A DNA stretch of 8,435 nt from Flavobacteriaceae bacterium (GCA_013003145.1 JABDLH010000044.1:1-8435); one strand, 5' to 3'. Shown: positions 1-7,380, counted from the stretch's first letter. The notes: a model not told the origin generated them from the sequence alone. Numbers and translations: made by a program.

Positions 1-1172
1 GGTGAATTCTTAAACCAACTTTGAGTTAAGGACCTGTAGGCTTTATCGTTACTAGCCAGTTCTTTGATCACCTCCATCTCTGTCTTTGCATGTGATAGCA
101 TATCGACAAAATTGTATACGATTACGGTCAGGTCGTTATTCTTCTGCGACTTGAAATTCTGCGAAAGATGCTTCCCCTGCTTTAGGCTGCTGATCTTGTG
201 GTAAGACCAGTTCAGTTCAAGGCCCAAACGTTTGATCTGGGTTCCAAGAAAGTCTTCCTCGTGAAGGTTCTTACCTCCTTCATCCGTATCATTTTTCCAC
301 CATTCGGGATATTTCTTTTCCATATCCAATGGGGTCAATCCGGAGAAGATGGCATTCCGCGCATATTGGGTTGCAGTAGGGAGAATACTGTAATAGGGGA
401 CTTCTTTTCGCTTCCTGTAAAAGGGGGCGATAATATCTTCAAAAGCCAACCATTGGTCATACCGGAGGTTGTCTATCACTACCATAAGGGTAGGCCTTTC
501 TTTGATTTCCGGCACTACCAGTTCCTTGAATAAGGTATGAGACATGACAGGCCCTTCCCCGGAGGAGAACCAGTCCCGGTAATGCTTATCCACAAATTTC
601 CCGAACTGGCTGTTGGCCTCTGTCTTCTGGGATTCCAGGATCTCAAACATACCGGAATCCTCGATTTCTTCAAGCTGCAGCTCCCAGTAAATCAGTTTTT
701 TGTACAGTTCTGCCCACTCCTGGTAGTTGTTTACCATAGAGAGGTCCATTGCAATCTTCCGAAATTCCTGTTGGTAGTTCGCCGTGGTCTTCTCGGAGAT
801 CAGCCTGGAATGATCGAGATTTTTTTTAAGAGAAAGCAGGATCTGGTTGGGATTCACTGGTTTAATAAGGTAGTCGGCTATTTTGGACCCGATCGCTTCT
901 TCCATGATATATTCTTCTTCACTCTTGGTGATCATCACTACCGGCAAAGAAGGAGAGTGTACCTTTATCTCGTTCAGGGTTTCAAGGCCGGAGAGCCCGG
1001 GCATATTCTCATCGAGAAAAACAATATCAAATTGATTCTGTGTGATCTCCTCTAATGCATCCTGCCCACTCTGACAGGTAACAACCTCGTAGTTCTTAGC
1101 TTCCAGGAATAGGATATGGGGCTTCAGCAGGTCTATCTCATCATCTACCCACAGAATGGTAATTTTCTTCAT
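1..1172 (-). CDS. porX: PorX-type T9SS response regulator with PglZ domain (3' end missing)
   Basis: Reading the minus strand from the ATG at 1172-1170 gives 390 uninterrupted residues that leave the window at position 1. Residues 1-120 form a CheY-like receiver: acidic pair D10/D11, phosphoacceptor D54 in VFLDENMPG, T82 and conserved K104 in the KPV motif. A helical linker follows (about 125-215), then a PglZ/alkaline-phosphatase-superfamily domain from about 228. In it D234 (VVIDNLRYD), the T266/T268 region (ILPTATQYAR) and D357/H361 (DMLSH) look like metal ligands and nucleophile. In Porphyromonas and Flavobacterium, PorX acts with the kinase PorY and sigma factor SigP to control type IX secretion, and the PglZ domain is reported to be a zinc phosphodiesterase on oligonucleotides. 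The family is usually a little over 500 residues, so roughly 120-130 C-terminal residues lie outside. The gene is divergent from the HD-domain gene, 32 bp away. The identification is firm; the exact active-site assignments are from memory of the family. Confidence 0.95.
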   Translation of the reverse strand, partial: MKKITILWVDDEIDLLKPHILFLEAKNYEVVTCQSGQDALEEITQNQFDIVFLDENMPGLSGLETLNEIKVHSPSLPVVMITKSEEEYIMEEAIGSKIADYLIKPVNPNQILLSLKKNLDHSRLISEKTTANYQQEFRKIAMDLSMVNNYQEWAELYKKLIYWELQLEEIEDSGMFEILESQKTEANSQFGKFVDKHYRDWFSSGEGPVMSHTLFKELVVPEIKERPTLMVVIDNLRYDQWLAFEDIIAPFYRKRKEVPYYSILPTATQYARNAIFSGLTPLDMEKKYPEWWKNDTDEGGKNLHEEDFLGTQIKRLGLELNWSYHKISSLKQGKHLSQNFKSQKNNDLTVIVYNFVDMLSHAKTEMEVIKELASNDKAYRSLTQSWFKNS

Positions 1173-1204
1173 TTAGTCCGTATATTTACGCGTTCAAAGA
1201 CGAC

Positions 1205-2449
1205 GTGATCTTGCGAAAATCTAAAAAGCTCAAAATTTTCAATGATCCAATTTACGGATTTATTGGAATACCGAATACCCTTATTTTTGAACTGATTGAA
1301 GCTCAGTACTTTCAGCGTTTGCGAAGAATTTCGCAGATGGGGCTCTCTTACCTGGTGTACCCCGGTGCGCATCATACGCGCTTTCACCACGCCCTGGGCG
1401 GGATGCACCTGATGCGGCAGGCAATACAGATACTACGCTACAAACAGGTTGAAATTACGGAGGAGGAAGAATCAGGACTCCTTATCGCTATACTCTTACA
1501 CGATATAGGGCACGGCCCATTTTCCCACGCCATGGAACACAGTATAGTAGAAGGAGTTACCCACGAAACCCTTTCTGCAGAATTCATGCAACAGCTGAAC
1601 CGTGAATTTAAAGGGAAGCTAAGTTTGGGAATAGAGATCTTTAAAGGTAATTACTCCAAAAAATACCTCAATCAATTAGTGTCCAGTCAACTAGATATGG
1701 ATCGATTAGACTACCTGAAACGCGATAGTTTTTACACTGGGGTAGCCGAAGGTAATATCAATTCTGAGCGACTTATAACTATGCTCAACGTGGTAGACGG
1801 ACAGCTCGTTGTGGAAGAGAAAGGGATTTACTCCGTAGAGAAATTTCTAATGGCGAGAAGGTTCATGTACTGGCAGGTCTACCTGCACAAAGCCAGCCTG
1901 GTCGCAGAGCAGCTTCTGATCAATATACTCCGCAGGGCCAAGGAACTCTATGGTCTTGGTCATAAATTACATGCAAGTGCCCCCTTGCTCTATTTCCTGG
2001 AAAATCGCATAACCGGCCCTCAGATCAATAAGGAGGTCCTGGACCAGTTTGCGGCCCTGGACGATATTGATATTTTATCGGCCATAAAAGCCTGGCAGTA
2101 CCATGACGATTTTGTGTTGTCTAACCTCTGCGGGATGCTGCTGCATCGCAAACTGCTAAGCATTAAGATCAAGAACAAGCCTGTAGACCTGAACAAGCTG
2201 GAGGAGAAATTCAGCAAGGTACAGGAGAGGTATAAACTTTCCGCAGAAGAGACGGCCTACTTTGTCTTTCACGGTGCCATTGAGAACAAGGCATATGACC
2301 TGGAGCAACAGAATATTATGATTCTCAGGAGTAATGGTAAGCTGACCGATGTGGCTAAGGCTTCAGACCACCTCAATCTAAAGGCGTTGTCCAAAACGGT
2401 CACTAAATATTATTATTGCTACCCCAAAAAGGGACATATCGGGCTCTGA
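1205..2449 (+). CDS. HD-domain metal-dependent phosphohydrolase, SAMHD1/YwfO/EF1143-like
   Basis: 414 residues. The N-terminal half is an HD phosphohydrolase domain of the dNTPase-like group: HTRFHHALGG (57-66, with R59 and putative ligand H62), the HD pair H99-D100 in LLHDIGHGPFSHAMEH, and LDMDRLDYLKRD (163-174, with D166 as fourth ligand and Y170 and D174 matching SAMHD1 substrate-contact positions). The opening KLKIFNDPIYGFI is typical of bacterial relatives. Members of the group hydrolyse dNTPs to deoxynucleoside plus triphosphate, often as allosteric tetramers; substrate here is unproven. There is no signal peptide or membrane segment, so it should be cytoplasmic. The start is not ATG: the first in-frame ATG is codon 45, inside the domain, so GTG at 1205 or TTG at 1211 must be used. 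It diverges from porX and is followed by a 142-bp gap before lpxD, so it need not belong to the lipid A operon. Confidence 0.9.
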   Translation: MILRKSKKLKIFNDPIYGFIGIPNTLIFELIEAQYFQRLRRISQMGLSYLVYPGAHHTRFHHALGGMHLMRQAIQILRYKQVEITEEEESGLLIAILLHDIGHGPFSHAMEHSIVEGVTHETLSAEFMQQLNREFKGKLSLGIEIFKGNYSKKYLNQLVSSQLDMDRLDYLKRDSFYTGVAEGNINSERLITMLNVVDGQLVVEEKGIYSVEKFLMARRFMYWQVYLHKASLVAEQLLINILRRAKELYGLGHKLHASAPLLYFLENRITGPQINKEVLDQFAALDDIDILSAIKAWQYHDDFVLSNLCGMLLHRKLLSIKIKNKPVDLNKLEEKFSKVQERYKLSAEETAYFVFHGAIENKAYDLEQQNIMILRSNGKLTDVAKASDHLNLKALSKTVTKYYYCYPKKGHIGL

Positions 2450-2475
2450 ACCAGGGGATGAGAAGTACGCGTTCA

Positions 2476-2513
2476 CGCTAATTGAGACTAGCGGAAATAG
2501 CGCTGCAGCTGCA
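2476..2513. repeat. Clustered small inverted repeats and palindrome upstream of the lpxD promoter
   Basis: CGCTA (2476-2480) is complementary to TAGCG at 2489-2493 and again at 2498-2502. The second copy runs into AGCGCT and then the perfect 10-bp palindrome TGCAGCTGCA (2504-2513). This lies between the HD gene and the lpxD -7 element at 2549. There is no following T-tract, so it does not look like an intrinsic terminator. It could be an operator or a weak mRNA hairpin, or chance. Confidence 0.35.
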
Positions 2514-2527
2514 TTGATGCTACTTCA

Positions 2528-2556
2528 TTTCCATTCGGCATTTTTTCTTACTTTTG
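2528..2556 (+). promoter_or_regulatory. Probable Bacteroidota-type promoter of the lpxD operon
   Basis: TACTTTTG at 2549-2556 is an exact match to the Bacteroidota -7 consensus TAnnTTTG. A degenerate -33 element TTTC lies at 2528-2531, 17 bp upstream. Transcription would begin around 2562-2564, leaving a leader of about 29 nt before the TTG start of lpxD. The leader contains a two-codon ORF (ATG AAC TAA, 2573-2581). This is a sequence match only. Confidence 0.6.
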
Positions 2557-2591
2557 TCCCCATCATAGCGATATGAACTAAATCTTTATCA

Positions 2592-3617
2592 TTGGAATTT
2601 ACAGCGAGTCAGATTGCCGGAATTTTGGAAGGAAAAGTCGTAGGCGACCCGGAAACGGCCGTCCATAAACTGGCTAAAATTGAGGAAGGGGAGAAAGGTT
2701 CCCTGACCTTTCTGGCCAACCCAAAATACACCCAGTATATTTATAGTACAGAAGCTTCTATCACTATCGTAAACAAGGACTTTGAGCCTGAACACGAGTT
2801 GAAGACCACTCTTATCAAGGTAGAGGATGCCTATAAATCTTTTTCCAAATTACTGGAGTATTACAACCAGGTGAAATTTAATAAAAGCGGGATAGAGAAT
2901 CCTGTCTTCATTTCAGATAACGCCAAATACGGCGACGATCTATACCTGGGAGCATTTTCATACATCGGGAACAATGTTACGCTGGGGAACAATGTCAAGG
3001 TATTTCCGAATGTCTACATCGGGGATAACGTGGTCATTGGGAACGATGTCATTATATTCCCCGGGGCCAAGATCTATTCAGAATCCCTGATCGGGAACGG
3101 TTGTGTTATTCACAGCGGGGCGATCATCGGGGCAGATGGATTTGGTTTTGCTCCCAATGCTGAAGGAGAATACAGCAAAGTACCCCAAACTGGAAACGTA
3201 ATCCTGGAAGATAATGTAGATATCGGTGCCGGGACTACTATAGATCGAGCAACACTAGGTTCTACTATCCTGAGGAGAGGGGTTAAACTGGATAACCAGA
3301 TACAGATCGCTCATAATGTGGAAATAGGGGAGCATACTGCGATTGCAGCCCAAACCGGTATCGCGGGATCTACGAAGATCGGGAAGAATTGTATGATAGG
3401 CGGGCAGGTCGGTATCGTCGGTCATATCGTTATAGGGGATCGCGTAAAGATACAGGCACAATCAGGAGTTGGACGTAATGTGAAGGACGATGAAGTTCTG
3501 CAAGGTTCTCCCGCGATCAACTACGGGGATTATAATAAATCATATGTTCATTTTAAAAACTTACCGGGGATCGTGAACAGGGTCCAGGAAATTGAAAAAA
3601 ATATTAAGAGGGATTAA
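2592..3617 (+). CDS. lpxD: UDP-3-O-(3-hydroxyacyl)glucosamine N-acyltransferase LpxD
   Basis: 341 residues, the usual LpxD length. It transfers a (3R)-hydroxyacyl chain from ACP to the free 2-amino group of UDP-3-O-acylglucosamine, the third step of lipid A synthesis, in the cytoplasm. The N-terminal uridine-binding domain (1-100) carries FLANPKY (40-46). A left-handed beta-helix of hexapeptide repeats covers about 102-295 (for example [12 protein letters not shown]), followed by a C-terminal helix. H241 (IQIAHN) matches catalytic His239 of E. coli, and H278 (IVGH) matches the second active-site histidine. ADGFGF (181-186) is the conserved motif of the family. The start must be TTG at 2592: an in-frame stop lies at 2574-2576, there is no ATG between, and the first internal methionine is residue 268. 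It heads a cluster with lpxC/fabZ starting 4 bp after its stop. The protein resembles the paralogue at 6402-7343 but is the canonical copy. Confidence 0.96.
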   Translation: MEFTASQIAGILEGKVVGDPETAVHKLAKIEEGEKGSLTFLANPKYTQYIYSTEASITIVNKDFEPEHELKTTLIKVEDAYKSFSKLLEYYNQVKFNKSGIENPVFISDNAKYGDDLYLGAFSYIGNNVTLGNNVKVFPNVYIGDNVVIGNDVIIFPGAKIYSESLIGNGCVIHSGAIIGADGFGFAPNAEGEYSKVPQTGNVILEDNVDIGAGTTIDRATLGSTILRRGVKLDNQIQIAHNVEIGEHTAIAAQTGIAGSTKIGKNCMIGGQVGIVGHIVIGDRVKIQAQSGVGRNVKDDEVLQGSPAINYGDYNKSYVHFKNLPGIVNRVQEIEKNIKRD

Positions 3618-3621
3618 AACA

Positions 3622-5010
3622 ATGGCAAAACAGAAAACTATCGCTCAGGAGGTAACACTGGAGGGTGTAGGCCTGCATACCGGGGAAAATGTAACAATGA
3701 AATTTGTTCCGGCACCGGAGAACCACGGTTTTGTCTTTAAAAGGGTAGACCTGGAGGGGGAACCCCTTATTGAAGCAGATGCCAATTACGTGGTCAATAC
3801 ACAAAGGGGAACCAATCTGGAGAAGAAGGGCGTCAAGATACAAACTTCGGAACACGTGCTTGCTGCCCTGGTAGGTATGGATCTCGATAACGTGATGATT
3901 GAACTGAATTCTTCCGAGCCTCCGATCATGGATGGATCATCCAAATTCTTTGTCGAGGCCCTGGAGAAAGCAGGGATAGTTGAACAGGATGAGGAGCGAG
4001 AAGAATATATCGTAAAAGATGTTATTTCATTCAGGGATGAAGTCAGTGGGAGTGAGATCACGATAATCCCTTCAGAACAATACCAGGTGACCACAATGGT
4101 CGATTTTGGCACCAAGATCCTTGGAACCCAAAATGCTACCCTGGACCAAATGTCAGATTTCAAGGAAGAGATCGCTTCGGCGAGAACCTTCAGTTTTCTT
4201 CACGAACTGGAAATGTTACTGGAACACGGTTTGATAAAGGGAGGGGACCTCAATAATGCCATTGTTTATGTGGATAAGGAGATCTCTGATGAAACCATGG
4301 TGAAGCTTGAAAAGGCATTTAAGAAAAAGAAACTGTCCGTTAAACCCAACGGTATCCTGGATAACCTAACGCTTCATCATCCCAACGAGGCCGCCAGGCA
4401 TAAGTTACTGGATGTGGTTGGTGACCTGGCCTTGGTAGGCACCCGTATCAGGGGTAAGGTAATTGCCAATAAACCCGGCCATTACGTAAACACACAATTT
4501 GCCAAGAAACTTTCCAAGATCATCAAGGCAGAGAAAAGAAATAATATTCCTCAATATGACCTGAGCCTTCCGCCGCTTATGGATATTCACCAGATCATGG
4601 GTATGCTGCCACACAGGCCACCATTCCTCCTGATCGATCGTATCCTCGAGCTTTCGGATGAACATGTCGTAGGGATGAAGAATGTGACCATGAATGAACC
4701 CTTTTTTGTGGGTCACTTTCCCGGTGCGCCGGTAATGCCTGGGGTCCTCCAGGTAGAAGCCATGGCCCAGACCGGGGGGATCCTGGTACTGAGTACAGTT
4801 CCGGATCCTGAGAATTACCTGACATTCTTTATGAAAATAGATAAGGTTAAATTTAAGCAGAAAGTACTTCCGGGGGATACCCTTATCTTCCACTGCAGCC
4901 TGATCACCCCTATCAGAAGAGGAATTTGTCATATGCAGGCTTATGCCTACGCCAACAACAAACTGGTCTGTGAAGCCGAAATGATGGCCCAGATCGCTAA
5001 AAAGAAATAA
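3622..5010 (+). CDS. lpxC/fabZ: Bifunctional UDP-3-O-acyl-GlcNAc deacetylase / 3-hydroxyacyl-ACP dehydratase (LpxC-FabZ fusion)
   Basis: 462 residues from the ATG at 3622. Residues 1 to about 305 are LpxC, the zinc deacetylase that commits UDP-GlcNAc derivatives to lipid A: H78 in TSEHVLA, H260 and D264 in HKLLDVVGD as zinc ligands, E77 as general base, T189-F190 and H287 (PGHYVN) also conserved. Residues about 312-462 are FabZ, a hotdog-fold dehydratase of fatty-acid elongation: DIHQIMGMLPHRPPFLLIDR (321-340) and HFPGAPVMPGVLQVEAMAQ with catalytic H365 and E379. Both sets of catalytic residues are intact, so both activities are expected. Fusion of the two is characteristic of Bacteroidota; most Gram-negatives have separate genes. 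An in-frame TTG at 3592 would overlap lpxD and add ten unconserved residues, so ATG 3622 (family start MAKQKT) is preferred. lpxD ends 4 bp upstream and lpxA begins 1 bp downstream, indicating co-transcription and possible translational coupling. Confidence 0.97.
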   Translation: MAKQKTIAQEVTLEGVGLHTGENVTMKFVPAPENHGFVFKRVDLEGEPLIEADANYVVNTQRGTNLEKKGVKIQTSEHVLAALVGMDLDNVMIELNSSEPPIMDGSSKFFVEALEKAGIVEQDEEREEYIVKDVISFRDEVSGSEITIIPSEQYQVTTMVDFGTKILGTQNATLDQMSDFKEEIASARTFSFLHELEMLLEHGLIKGGDLNNAIVYVDKEISDETMVKLEKAFKKKKLSVKPNGILDNLTLHHPNEAARHKLLDVVGDLALVGTRIRGKVIANKPGHYVNTQFAKKLSKIIKAEKRNNIPQYDLSLPPLMDIHQIMGMLPHRPPFLLIDRILELSDEHVVGMKNVTMNEPFFVGHFPGAPVMPGVLQVEAMAQTGGILVLSTVPDPENYLTFFMKIDKVKFKQKVLPGDTLIFHCSLITPIRRGICHMQAYAYANNKLVCEAEMMAQIAKKK

Positions 5011-5011
5011 T

Positions 5012-5797
5012 ATGAATCAACCCCTGGCCTACATACATCCCGGAGCCAAGATCGCGAAGAACGTAGTCGTTGAACCCTTTACAACCATTCATAATAATGT
5101 AGTAATCGGGGAAGGAACCTGGATAGGGTCTAACGTTACCATCATGGAAGGAGCCAGGATTGGTAAGAACTGCAATATTTTCCCCGGCGCTGTTATCTCT
5201 GCTCCACCACAGGATCTGAAATATAATGGGGAAGAAACAACGGTAGAGATTGGAAATAATGTCACCATACGAGAGTGTGCTACCATCAATAAAGGAACTT
5301 CTGACCGCATGAGAACCGTTATCGGGGACAATTGCCTGATCATGGCCTATTGCCATATTGCGCATGATTGCCTGGTTGGAAAGAACTGTATCTTCTCTAA
5401 CAATTCTACCCTGGCAGGTCATGTTACCATAGGTGATAACGTGGTATTGGCCGGGCTGGTAGCCGTTCACCAATTTGTCGCAATAGGTAACCATGCCTTT
5501 GTAACCGGGGGATCCCTGGTGCGTAAAGATGTGCCGCCATTTGTTAAAGGTGCCCGGGAACCTATGTCTTACGTGGGAATCAATTCGGTCGGACTCCGCA
5601 GAAGAGGGTTTGCAGCAGAAAAGATCCGTGAGATCCAAAACATTTATCGTATACTGTACCAGAAGAATTATAATAATTCACAGGCGGTACAGATTATTGA
5701 GGCCGAAGTGGAGGCTACCCCGGAAAGGGACGAGATTTTACAATTTATCCGCGATTCACAACGCGGTATCATGAAAGGATATTTCAGTAACAATTAA
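5012..5797 (+). CDS. lpxA: Acyl-ACP--UDP-N-acetylglucosamine O-acyltransferase LpxA
   Basis: 261 residues (E. coli LpxA has 262). It catalyses the first step of lipid A synthesis, transfer of a 3-hydroxyacyl chain from ACP to the 3-OH of UDP-GlcNAc. Hexapeptide repeats of a left-handed beta-helix run from about residue 5 to 185, then a C-terminal helical domain. H118 in CHIAHDC corresponds to catalytic His125; H137 (LAGHV) and H153 (AVHQF) match E. coli His144 and His160. By counting from H153, G166 aligns with E. coli Gly173, the acyl-chain ruler position. A glycine there permits long acyl chains, which fits the long hydroxy-acids of Bacteroidota lipid A (inference). ATG at 5012 lies 1 bp after the lpxC/fabZ stop. 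efp follows after 6 bp. LpxA differs from LpxD by lacking the N-terminal uridine domain and having the AHDC motif, so the assignment is secure. Confidence 0.97.
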   Translation: MNQPLAYIHPGAKIAKNVVVEPFTTIHNNVVIGEGTWIGSNVTIMEGARIGKNCNIFPGAVISAPPQDLKYNGEETTVEIGNNVTIRECATINKGTSDRMRTVIGDNCLIMAYCHIAHDCLVGKNCIFSNNSTLAGHVTIGDNVVLAGLVAVHQFVAIGNHAFVTGGSLVRKDVPPFVKGAREPMSYVGINSVGLRRRGFAAEKIREIQNIYRILYQKNYNNSQAVQIIEAEVEATPERDEILQFIRDSQRGIMKGYFSNN

Positions 5798-5803
5798 TAC
5801 ATT

Positions 5804-6367
5804 ATGGCAAGCACATCAGATATCAGGAAAGGACTTTGTATCCGGTATAATAACGACATCTATAAGATCATAGAATTCCTGCACGTAAAGCCCGGCAAAG
5901 GCCCGGCTTTTGTCAGGACAAAATTAAAGAGTGTTACCAATGGGAAAGTGTTGGAGAATACATTTTCTGCAGGTCACAAAATTGAGGACGTAAGGGTAGA
6001 GACCCGTTCTTACCAGTTCCTGTATGCTGATGGTCTTACCTATCACTTCATGAATACAGATGACTACAACCAGATCGCTTTACAGGAAAGCAGCCTGGAT
6101 ACCCCGGAACTTCTGAAGGAAGGTGAAATTGTAACCATCCTCTTCAATACGGAAGACAGCATGCCGCTCTCTGTAGAGATGCCTGCCAGTGTTATTCTCG
6201 AAGTTACAGAAACGGAACCCGGTGTTAAAGGGAATACCGCAACCAATGCTACGAAACCTGCAACTGTAGAGACCGGGGCAAGGGTTAATGTTCCCCTCTT
6301 TATCAATGAGGGCGACAAGATAAAAATAGACACTGAGAAGGGTAACTATATGGAACGGGCCAAATAA
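5804..6367 (+). CDS. efp: Translation elongation factor P
   Basis: 187 residues, standard EF-P length with three beta-barrel domains: KOW-like domain I (about 1-65), OB domain II (about 67-127) and C-terminal OB domain III (about 130-187). EF-P binds between the ribosomal P and E sites and relieves stalling at consecutive prolines. The tip loop HVKPGKGPAF carries K32, equivalent to Lys34 of E. coli, which is beta-lysylated by EpmA/EpmB there; the modifying enzyme in this organism is not in the window. The C-terminus has GDKIKIDTEKGNYMERAK (170-187), a clear family signature. The gene sits 6 bp after lpxA, has two consecutive TAA codons at its end, and is 34 bp before the LpxD paralogue. I see no promoter in these gaps, so it probably shares the lpx transcript. 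The family is unambiguous. Confidence 0.97.
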   Translation: MASTSDIRKGLCIRYNNDIYKIIEFLHVKPGKGPAFVRTKLKSVTNGKVLENTFSAGHKIEDVRVETRSYQFLYADGLTYHFMNTDDYNQIALQESSLDTPELLKEGEIVTILFNTEDSMPLSVEMPASVILEVTETEPGVKGNTATNATKPATVETGARVNVPLFINEGDKIKIDTEKGNYMERAK

Positions 6368-6401
6368 TAAAGCCATTCCGTTACCGCACTAAAATCAGCT
6401 T

Positions 6402-7343
6402 ATGAAGTTTCCAAGAACCCATTCCTTAAAGGAAATAGCGAATCTTATAGACGCAAGTTACGTGGGTTCTGAAGATTTCCCCGTACAGGGAATGAATGAA
6501 ATTCATGTAGTCGAAGAGGGGGATATCGTTTTTGTTGATCATCCCAAGTACTATGAGAAGGCCCTGCAATGCGCGGCAACCGTTGTACTGATCAATAAGG
6601 AGGTGGACTGCCCGGATGGAAAAGCCCTGCTCATATCTGACGATCCTTTCAGGGATTTTAACCGGCTGAGCAAGCATTTCAGACCTTTTAATTCCTCTTT
6701 AAACGCAATTGCCCCTACGGCGAGTATTGGGAAGAACACAGTGATACAGCCCAATGTGTTTATCGGGAATAACGTGGTGATCGGTGATGATTGTGTCATT
6801 CATTCCAATGTTTCTATATACGATAATACCATCATTGGCAATAGGGTAAGTATTCATGCCGGCACGGTGCTGGGTGCCGACGGTTTTTATTACAAGAATC
6901 GACCAACAGGATTCGATAAGTTAGTTTCCGGGGGTAGGGTAGTCATTGAAGATGATGTGGAACTGGGTGCCATGTGTTCTATAGATAAAGGGGTCACCGC
7001 TGATACAACTATCGGGAGCGGAAGCAAGCTGGACAACCAGGTGCAGGTAGGTCATGATACGGTGATCGGGAAAAAATGCCTGATCGCAGCGCAATGCGGC
7101 ATCGCCGGTTGCGTAATTATCGAGGATGAAGTTACCTTGTGGGGACAAGTCGGAATTACCAGTGCCGTAACTATCGGGGCTAAAGCCATATTACTCGCAC
7201 AATCCGGTGTCTCTAAAAGCCTGGAGGGCGGGCAGACCTATTTTGGGAGTCCGGCAGAACCGGCCCGGGAAAAAATGAAACAGTTAGCAGTATTAAAGCA
7301 GATTCCGGCCATTATTAAACAATTAGATAAACAATTGGACTGA
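6402..7343 (+). CDS. Second, diverged LpxD-like UDP-sugar N-acyltransferase
   Basis: 313 residues with the LpxD architecture: N-terminal uridine-type domain (1-100), hexapeptide-repeat beta-helix (about 102-270) and short C-terminal helix (about 287-313). H218 in VQVGHDT aligns with catalytic H241 of the canonical copy, so acyltransferase activity is plausible. Three positions differ. The FLANPKY motif becomes FVDHPKY (44-50, Asn to His). ADGFGF becomes ADGFYY (159-164). The second active-site histidine of VGH is absent, replaced by GITS (251-254). The protein is 28 residues shorter. It may N-acylate another UDP-amino-sugar, act on a different acyl-ACP, or have a non-catalytic role; the sequence does not decide. 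Databases would probably label it lpxD, but I leave the symbol blank because the true LpxD is at 2592-3617. It follows efp by 34 bp and ends 65 bp before sucD. Confidence 0.88.
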   Translation: MKFPRTHSLKEIANLIDASYVGSEDFPVQGMNEIHVVEEGDIVFVDHPKYYEKALQCAATVVLINKEVDCPDGKALLISDDPFRDFNRLSKHFRPFNSSLNAIAPTASIGKNTVIQPNVFIGNNVVIGDDCVIHSNVSIYDNTIIGNRVSIHAGTVLGADGFYYKNRPTGFDKLVSGGRVVIEDDVELGAMCSIDKGVTADTTIGSGSKLDNQVQVGHDTVIGKKCLIAAQCGIAGCVIIEDEVTLWGQVGITSAVTIGAKAILLAQSGVSKSLEGGQTYFGSPAEPAREKMKQLAVLKQIPAIIKQLDKQLD

Positions 7344-7349
7344 GAATTC

Positions 7350-7380
7350 TTTACCAATTGTCATCAAACACATATTTTTG
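7350..7380 (+). promoter_or_regulatory. Probable promoter of sucD
   Basis: TATTTTTG at 7373-7380 exactly fits the Bacteroidota -7 consensus TAnnTTTG. A weak -33 element TTTA lies at 7350-7353 with a 19-bp spacer. The start of transcription would be about 7386-7388, some 20 nt before the ATG at 7409. The match suggests sucD can be expressed independently of the lpx cluster, although no terminator separates them. Confidence 0.6.

Noticed and set aside
198..1055. Two plus-strand open frames (198-533 and 537-1055)
   Set aside because: They are antisense to porX, whose minus-strand translation is a continuous receiver plus PglZ protein. Their own translations show no recognisable domain.
2476..2493. 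CGCTA/TAGCG hairpin as terminator of the HD gene
   Set aside because: The stem is only 5 bp with an 8-nt loop and there is no following T-tract.
3592..3621. Upstream TTG start for lpxC/fabZ
   Set aside because: It would overlap the end of lpxD and add ten lysine-rich, unconserved residues. ATG 3622 gives the standard family N-terminus.
4405..5638. Long minus-strand open frames opposite lpxC/fabZ and lpxA (up to 213 codons)
   Set aside because: They lie wholly antisense to strongly conserved genes, have low-complexity translations with no family signature, and have no promoter or conserved neighbour.
2942..7200. Recurrent short similarities between lpxD, lpxA and the lpxD paralogue (for example runs encoding IGNNV)
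   Set aside because: These are hexapeptide-repeat coding segments of left-handed beta-helix proteins, not DNA repeats or mobile elements.
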